From: Gigaspora rosea
Taxonomy: Eukaryota; Glomeromycota; Glomeromycetes; Diversisporales; Gigasporaceae
Length of the DNA: 64,000 nt
Direction: 5' to 3'
NCBI GenBank assembly: GCA_003550325.1
Contig: QKWP01000059.1
Coordinates: 324,686-388,685, forward strand
In this document: in pieces, positions 59,572 to 64,000 of the stretch
How positions within the stretch are numbered: position 1 is the first letter of the stretch
Layout of the letters: each line of letters starts with the position of its first letter
The notes under the pieces: model-generated
The model's database searches: none
Seen by the model: only the letters and a program-made list of their open reading frames with translations
What the model was told of the DNA's origin: nothing
Made by a program: the position numbers and the translations under genes

Positions 59572-59854
59572 CCTTTGTCTATAGATGGCGGTGAAATTCA
59601 TTTTAAATTTTTTTAATTTCAACAATAATTTCAACAAAAATTTTGACATTTTAATATTTTTATAAATTAATTATAAAACAATTGTATTTGATTGAGTTTA
59701 GTTTTAATTAATATTTTATGTAATTTAAATTAATTTTTAATAGTAAAAAATCAATTTCACCAATTTTACCAATTTTAACATCATATAATTTCAACAATTT
59801 CAACAAAAAAATTTTCATAAGAAGTATAATTTTACCGCCATCTATACCTTTGTC
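59572..59854. mobile_element. hAT-type MITE (267 bp) nested in the DNA element nested in the LINE
   Basis: Element 59580-59846. Left TATAGATGGCGGTGAAATTC, right (other strand) TATAGATGGCGGTAAAATTA. Exact 8-bp duplication CCTTTGTC at 59572-59579 and 59847-59854. Interior AATTTCAACAA and TTTCACCAATTTTACC words. Ends resemble the MITE at 34058-34613 (TATAGATACTGGTGAAATTA), so both are one family. Confidence 0.9.
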
Positions 59855-60063
59855 TATTTCGAGTTTCAAAAAAAAAAAGATCTCAGTAGACACATTATTT
59901 TTAAAAAAATTAATAATAAAAACTTTGACTAGTCGAACACGATACATATGAATTTATATGATTTTCATATAAAATGACAATTTTTGTATTACAATTAAAC
60001 TTGTGTAATATTTGAGTTGCCCCCATATTTTTACTACTTTTTTACTAACCCCTAGGTACTGTC

Positions 60064-62400
60064 TTCAGTTCCCATCTCTTTTCTTGCCTTTTTACTATCC
60101 TATCTATTAATTCTAAACTTGGTTCTTCGATCACTACCCTTATCTCCTCTTTTCTACTCCGCAGACTTCTAACTTGCTTCGACGAGATACTACTTCCCTC
60201 TCCTCGTTTTATAAAGTAATCTGGCTCCAATTCCAGATTTATTTCTCCTTTTGTAAATTTCACCCATGGTGATATATTTATTAGTTTTTCTGTTCTTGTT
60301 CTTTTAACTCCATTACTCAACTTTTCTTGGAGCACTTTGTTAGGACTTCTCTTTTCTGTCTGATTCTTGTTTTTACTTTTACTCTCATAGCAGATAATAT
60401 CTGTAAAATGAGCTCTCTTTGTCACTACTACCAATGGTTGGCTGGTTTTCTTTATTTTCATCTACTATTACCCACTCTCGTTTGTTTCTTTTCTTTGAAA
60501 TTGGTTGCATTGCGGCTTTAGAGCTAAACCATTTGGTCCTTGAGTCTTAAACTCCTCTTTCACTTTTCGTATGTGGATGTTTACCAAAGTAATGTTTTCT
60601 ATTGACTAAAACTAGGTTGTTTTTTTTCTACTTGATCTTTGGTTGGACAGTTTCTTAATCTGCTATCAAGTTATCAGTCTATCCCTATTGGGTCGAACAA
60701 CTGGTTTATATATCATACATCTCTTCCTTTAAGTTTTTCCCAATTTTTTATTCTATCATGTTCTAGCAATACTTCTATAATCGTTTTAAATTCTCCATCT
60801 GGCTCCTGGAAGAACCACCATTTATTATAATTATACTCTGATCTTACTTCTATGTCTAACTCTTTTGCCAATTTCAAGATTCTTGCATTAAGATTATATT
60901 TGGACTTTGTAATTCCTAACCAGCTTTGGTTAAGTGTCCATATTGGTTTTGGGCTACATATTTCCTTTTGTGCCTTTTTAAGTCTCAACCTTGTCGATTG
61001 GCCAAGTACTCCTGAATCATTGATTCTAATTAACTATTCTTCCAGCATATGTTCTGTATGTCTTTGCCATAGGCTTTTGATACCCAGGAGTTCCTTATGA
61101 TTTGTTATACTATTAGCCGCTGTTGACGTGATATCTGCTTTCCACTTAGCTAATCTAAGAACCGGTTGATGAATTTTGTCATATGTTCTTTTATCTAGGA
61201 AACATATTAGCACCCTATACTCAACCGTGATAGCAGTACCTTGTTATTTAGGTATTTTATTTGGCCTATCAATATCTGTTTATTTTTAACCAAGCTTATA
61301 AATATAAATGTTTCTTTCTTAAGTTTGTTTACACACTGCTTATAAATGTTTTTTGCTGTAATCCAAACTCCAAGAAAACAAGCTGCCTTCTCTACTTTTA
61401 ATGCCTTGACCTTTGCTCTTTCTCTTTAGTTTGTTGGCTTAGCATTACTCTTGAATTTACTACAACCATCTCTGATTTTTTTGGGGTTATGTCTATATCA
61501 TTTATACAATAGAACTCATTTGCTTTGTTTAGTATATCTTGTAGATCACTTTGTGTACTCGCTATAAATGTTGTATCATCTGTAAATGCTAGGTAGCTTA
61601 TATTAAGACCCTTTTCTTTTTCAAATAGCATTAAAGACTCAGAAGGTTTCTGTATGTCCATTCTGTACCCTTTTTTAGAGCTTGTATTCTGCACAAAAGC
61701 AGATCGTAAATTATTTTCTATACAAGGGGGGAGATCACTTTCCCTTGATCGATCCTATTCTCTGCTTAAAACCCTTCTAACAAGCTAAACTTCGTGATAA
61801 CTCTAACCCTTCTTTTACTAAATATCTCCAGCAGGAAATTTGTGGCTTCCTGGTGGATCTTGATTCTTGTACATGCCTATTTGATACTTTCTAGTAGGAC
61901 TAAGTCAAAGGCCTTCTTAATATCCTGTAGTAAGATCCATAATTCTTTTCTTTCTTCTTTAGCTTCTTCCAGGATATTAGAGTATAAATTGGGGCCCCTG
62001 TACTTTCACCTAGTAAGCCCGCAAAATTAAAATCTCGAAATATATTGTGCTTTAGAAACACTCTACTGAGCTTTTTTGAACTATTCGTACTATACTTTTT
62101 TGAAATGTTTCTAGTAACATTATTGGTCTTGTACTTGCTAGAGAAAAATCCCACTGACATTTTGGGAATTGGAAATATTTGACCCACTTTCCATCTTCTT
62201 GAGAAAATACTATACTTTAGAACCATGTTCACTAGCTTCAAGAATCTTCTTGTTGCTTTGGTCCTGCTTCTTGTATTATAGTATAACTGATCCCTGATAT
62301 TCCTGAAGCAGTGTCTTTTTTTGCAAGTCTAAGGTTCTCCTCCCATTTTGCTTCTTGAATCAGTGTTATTATCTCTTTGTACCACTCTTTACTAATCCAC
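60064..62400 (-). pseudogene. LINE reverse transcriptase and downstream linker remnant
   Basis: From right to left: TASGISGISY (about 62310), WKVGQIFPIPK (about 62190-62160), NFAGLLGESTGAPIY (about 62020-61985), LWILLQDIKKAFDLV (about 61935-61895, motif A with catalytic Asp), LAFTDDTTFIA (about 61595-61565, motif C, FTDD instead of YADD), ITPKKSEMVVVNS (motif D/E). The linker 60988-60064 has TLNQSWLGITKSKYNLN and, adjoining the inserted element, WELKTV. Frames change several times, so no working polymerase. Confidence 0.8.
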
Positions 62401-63249
62401 TCCTTCAGCACATATTCACTCTTCCAATCTTCTAGTAGTTGTGCAAACAGATGCGGCCGTTTTCTAAATTGTTTCTTAAAAAATTTATTTACTTTTTCCT
62501 TAACCTGCTCCAGGTTTGTTACTAGTGATCCATGTATGTTTGGGGCGTTTTTCTCTCTTACTACCTTATCTATTATTATCTTTCTTCATGGCTTCTCCAA
62601 TATACTATATAGCATTATCTTCTCGCTCCTTCCAATTATATTATACCTTCTTTCTATATTCTCTACAATGTTCTTTTCTATCCTTTTTCTTTTCTCTTCC
62701 TTCAGCTTTCGTTCTAGAGTTTTAATCTATTCTTTGGTTTGTTCAATCCACTCGTCTGTCCACTCTCCTTCTATCTGTAGTACTACTGTTTCATCCTCTC
62801 ATTGATATCTTGTATTTGTACATTTATCAGAAAGTTGTCTATTTCATTTAAATTTTGGTCTAATTCTTTCCTTGCCCATCTCGTTAATCTTTACGTTCCT
62901 GAATAGAGGGGATCAATCAATATGCTTGGTAATTTTTTCCGGTTTGTATTTGATTATTTTTGAAGAAATATGCCTAAATGCTGCCTTCAAGACAGCTTTT
63001 TCAATTACTTCCCACTCCTCATTTATTGTTTCTTCTATGTTCGTTTCTTCTATATCTTTACCTTTTTTTGTCTCAGTTTTGTTGCTTGTTTTTGTTCTAT
63101 CTGCTAATATCTTCTCTAATGTTGACCTGTACTCCTCTCATACTTCTTTTGTGGCTTCCTTATAGAGGAATATTTTTCTTTTAGGGAAGAACGCCTTCTC
63201 TCTCACTCTTTGGGTAAATTTTAATACCTCTGAAGTATTAATTTCTGCC

Positions 63250-63960
63250 TATACCAGGTTGTAGTCACTACCTGTTATGAGATCCATGTCTTCAATATCA
63301 CTTCTCCCTACTCCTATTTTAGTGAACTAGATGTCCAAATTTGGTCGATTCTTGTTCTAGTCATACAGGTAAATTTTCGTTGATTGGATTATAGTAGTGG
63401 AATACTTCTACAAAGCCTGTGCTTCTTAACCATTCTGTTAATAGTAAATTCTTTTGCTTCTTGAGGGAGAAGTTTGTTGTATCCATTGCTACATCCATAA
63501 TTTTATTAAAATCCCCATTATTACAAAGGATGTATTTTTTTTTGCTACGCAAACATCCCTTGTTATTGTCCTTTGTATCTCATTTTGTATGCTCTTGTCA
63601 TTTGGGGCAGGTATATAACCCAGCATAAAATAGCTGCTTTCTTAAACGTAAAGTTTACTTTAAGTATGTATATACTTGGTCTTTCTATTTTCGTAATATG
63701 TTTACTCTATGGCCCGTCAACCAGGAGACTGACTCCCAAGCCTTTATGTTTATCCTGGTTTGAGTTAACCAGTAATCTCTGTATCCCTTTCTTTGAACTT
63801 CCATAAATTTGGCTTCCTTTTCTCTTATATTTATCTCTGTTATCCCTACTATATTAAGTCTGTGCTCTTTACTAAAATCAATCAACTCCTGTAACCTATA
63901 TATTCTTTTTAATACCATTTACAGTCGGAATCATAAATATCCCACTCTGGCTAACTTTCT
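63250..63960 (-). pseudogene. LINE endonuclease/exonuclease/phosphatase (EEP) domain remnant
   Basis: RLQELIDFSKEHRLNIVGITE (given in two parts: RLQELIDFSK and EHRLNIVGITE) followed by INIREKEA has the order of the first EEP strand with the conserved Glu after the hydrophobic GIT. Further down YILCNNGDFNK at about 63540-63500 matches the GDFN motif, and STGFVEVFHYYNP at about 63430-63385 matches the 'gl.D..r..np' region that follows. This domain nicks the target DNA in LINEs. Several breaks are present. Confidence 0.75.
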
Positions 63961-64000
63961 GTAATGCCATAAAATTTTCTAATAATAAAGTATTACATAA

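Larger units (their letters stand above)
57109..60063. mobile_element. DNA transposon (2.94 kb) inserted in the LINE, carrying exon-like fragments
   Basis: Element 57117-60055. Left TAGGGGTTAGTAAAAATACG then GGGG; right (other strand) CTAGGGGTTAGTAAAAAAGT...ATATGGGGG. Duplication GTACTGTC at 57109-57116 and 60056-60063 (exact 8 bp; 7 bp if the C is counted to the TIR). The LINE reads continuously across the two junctions (WELKTV / LVENWEED), which confirms the boundaries. No transposase motif was recognised. The interior holds exon-like fragments with splice-site-like borders (58149-59360) and a hAT MITE (59580-59846). Confidence 0.85.
55700..63990 (-). mobile_element. Decayed full-length-like LINE, split by a DNA element; runs to the window edge
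   Basis: Minus-strand LINE ORF2 in the order EEP endonuclease (63960-63250), linker, reverse transcriptase (about 62380-61100), linker, RNase H (57108-56647), Cys-rich tail (56440-56300), Lys/Glu-rich end (to about 55750). Without the 2.9 kb insertion at 57117-60055 the ORF2 region is about 5 kb, a usual length. Many stops and shifts break the frame, so it is an old copy. An ORF1, if any, would lie to the right of the window. Same architecture as the LINE at 1-1557 but clearly diverged in sequence. The 3' end and target duplication are not resolved. Confidence 0.85.

Noticed and set aside
62377-63184. Plus-strand Ser/Phe/Leu-rich open frames
   Set aside because: Antisense shadows of the minus-strand LINE.
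1-64000. LTR retrotransposons or other virus-like elements
   Set aside because: I saw no long terminal direct repeats and no protease, integrase or capsid-like motifs. Both RT-bearing elements have LINE architecture.

Overview
The window looks like a stretch of a very AT-rich fungal nuclear genome, most probably an arbuscular mycorrhizal fungus (Glomeromycotina, Rhizophagus-like). This is an inference from the base composition, the short AT-rich spliceosomal introns, the style of the LINEs (EEP endonuclease, RT, RNase H, Cys-rich tail, Lys/Glu-rich end), a hAT transposase with a BED-like zinc finger, and a degraded RING-like protein family of a kind I associate with that group. It is a mobile-element-dominated region with only three convincing host genes.

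Host genes: (1) a 194-residue intronless lipid-droplet promethin/LDAF1-like membrane protein at 21326-21910 (minus); (2) a four-exon class I SAM-dependent methyltransferase of 321 residues at 23409-24701 (plus); (3) a six-exon CSC1/OSCA/TMEM63-type stress-gated cation channel of 851 residues at 40115-43613 (minus). Genes 1 and 2 are divergent and share a 1.5 kb intergenic region holding a 43-base A tract.

Retroelements: a LINE ORF2 C-terminal half runs in from the left edge (1-1557, still open). A tailed retroposon with a 13-bp target duplication sits at 2391-3540, with a diverged relative at 14168-14640. A decayed LINE of the same general type fills 55700 to the right end on the minus strand. 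It is split by a 2.9 kb DNA element, which is itself split by a 267-bp MITE.

DNA elements: everything else that can be resolved is terminal-inverted-repeat DNA. I can place the ends of about 15 elements with 8-bp target duplications (hAT-like), two or three with 9-bp duplications (Mutator-like), mariner-like TA-flanked MITEs, and several long foldback elements. Many are nested two to four deep (10061-12018, 27429-29678, 50706-53965, 57109-60063). One 3.2 kb hAT element carries a decayed transposase with a recognisable intron.

Most striking pattern: in many of the hAT-like elements the interior is filled by both-strand arrays of a short family-specific word (TTGGACA, TTGGCC, TTCACC, CACTGGA, CTCGGGTA, CACATAATT, TTTGAA), and the same word sits beside the terminal repeats. 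Two Mutator-like MITEs and some others carry short TTAGGG-like arrays. No tRNA, rRNA or CRISPR was found, and no LTR element was recognised. All coordinates were read by eye.
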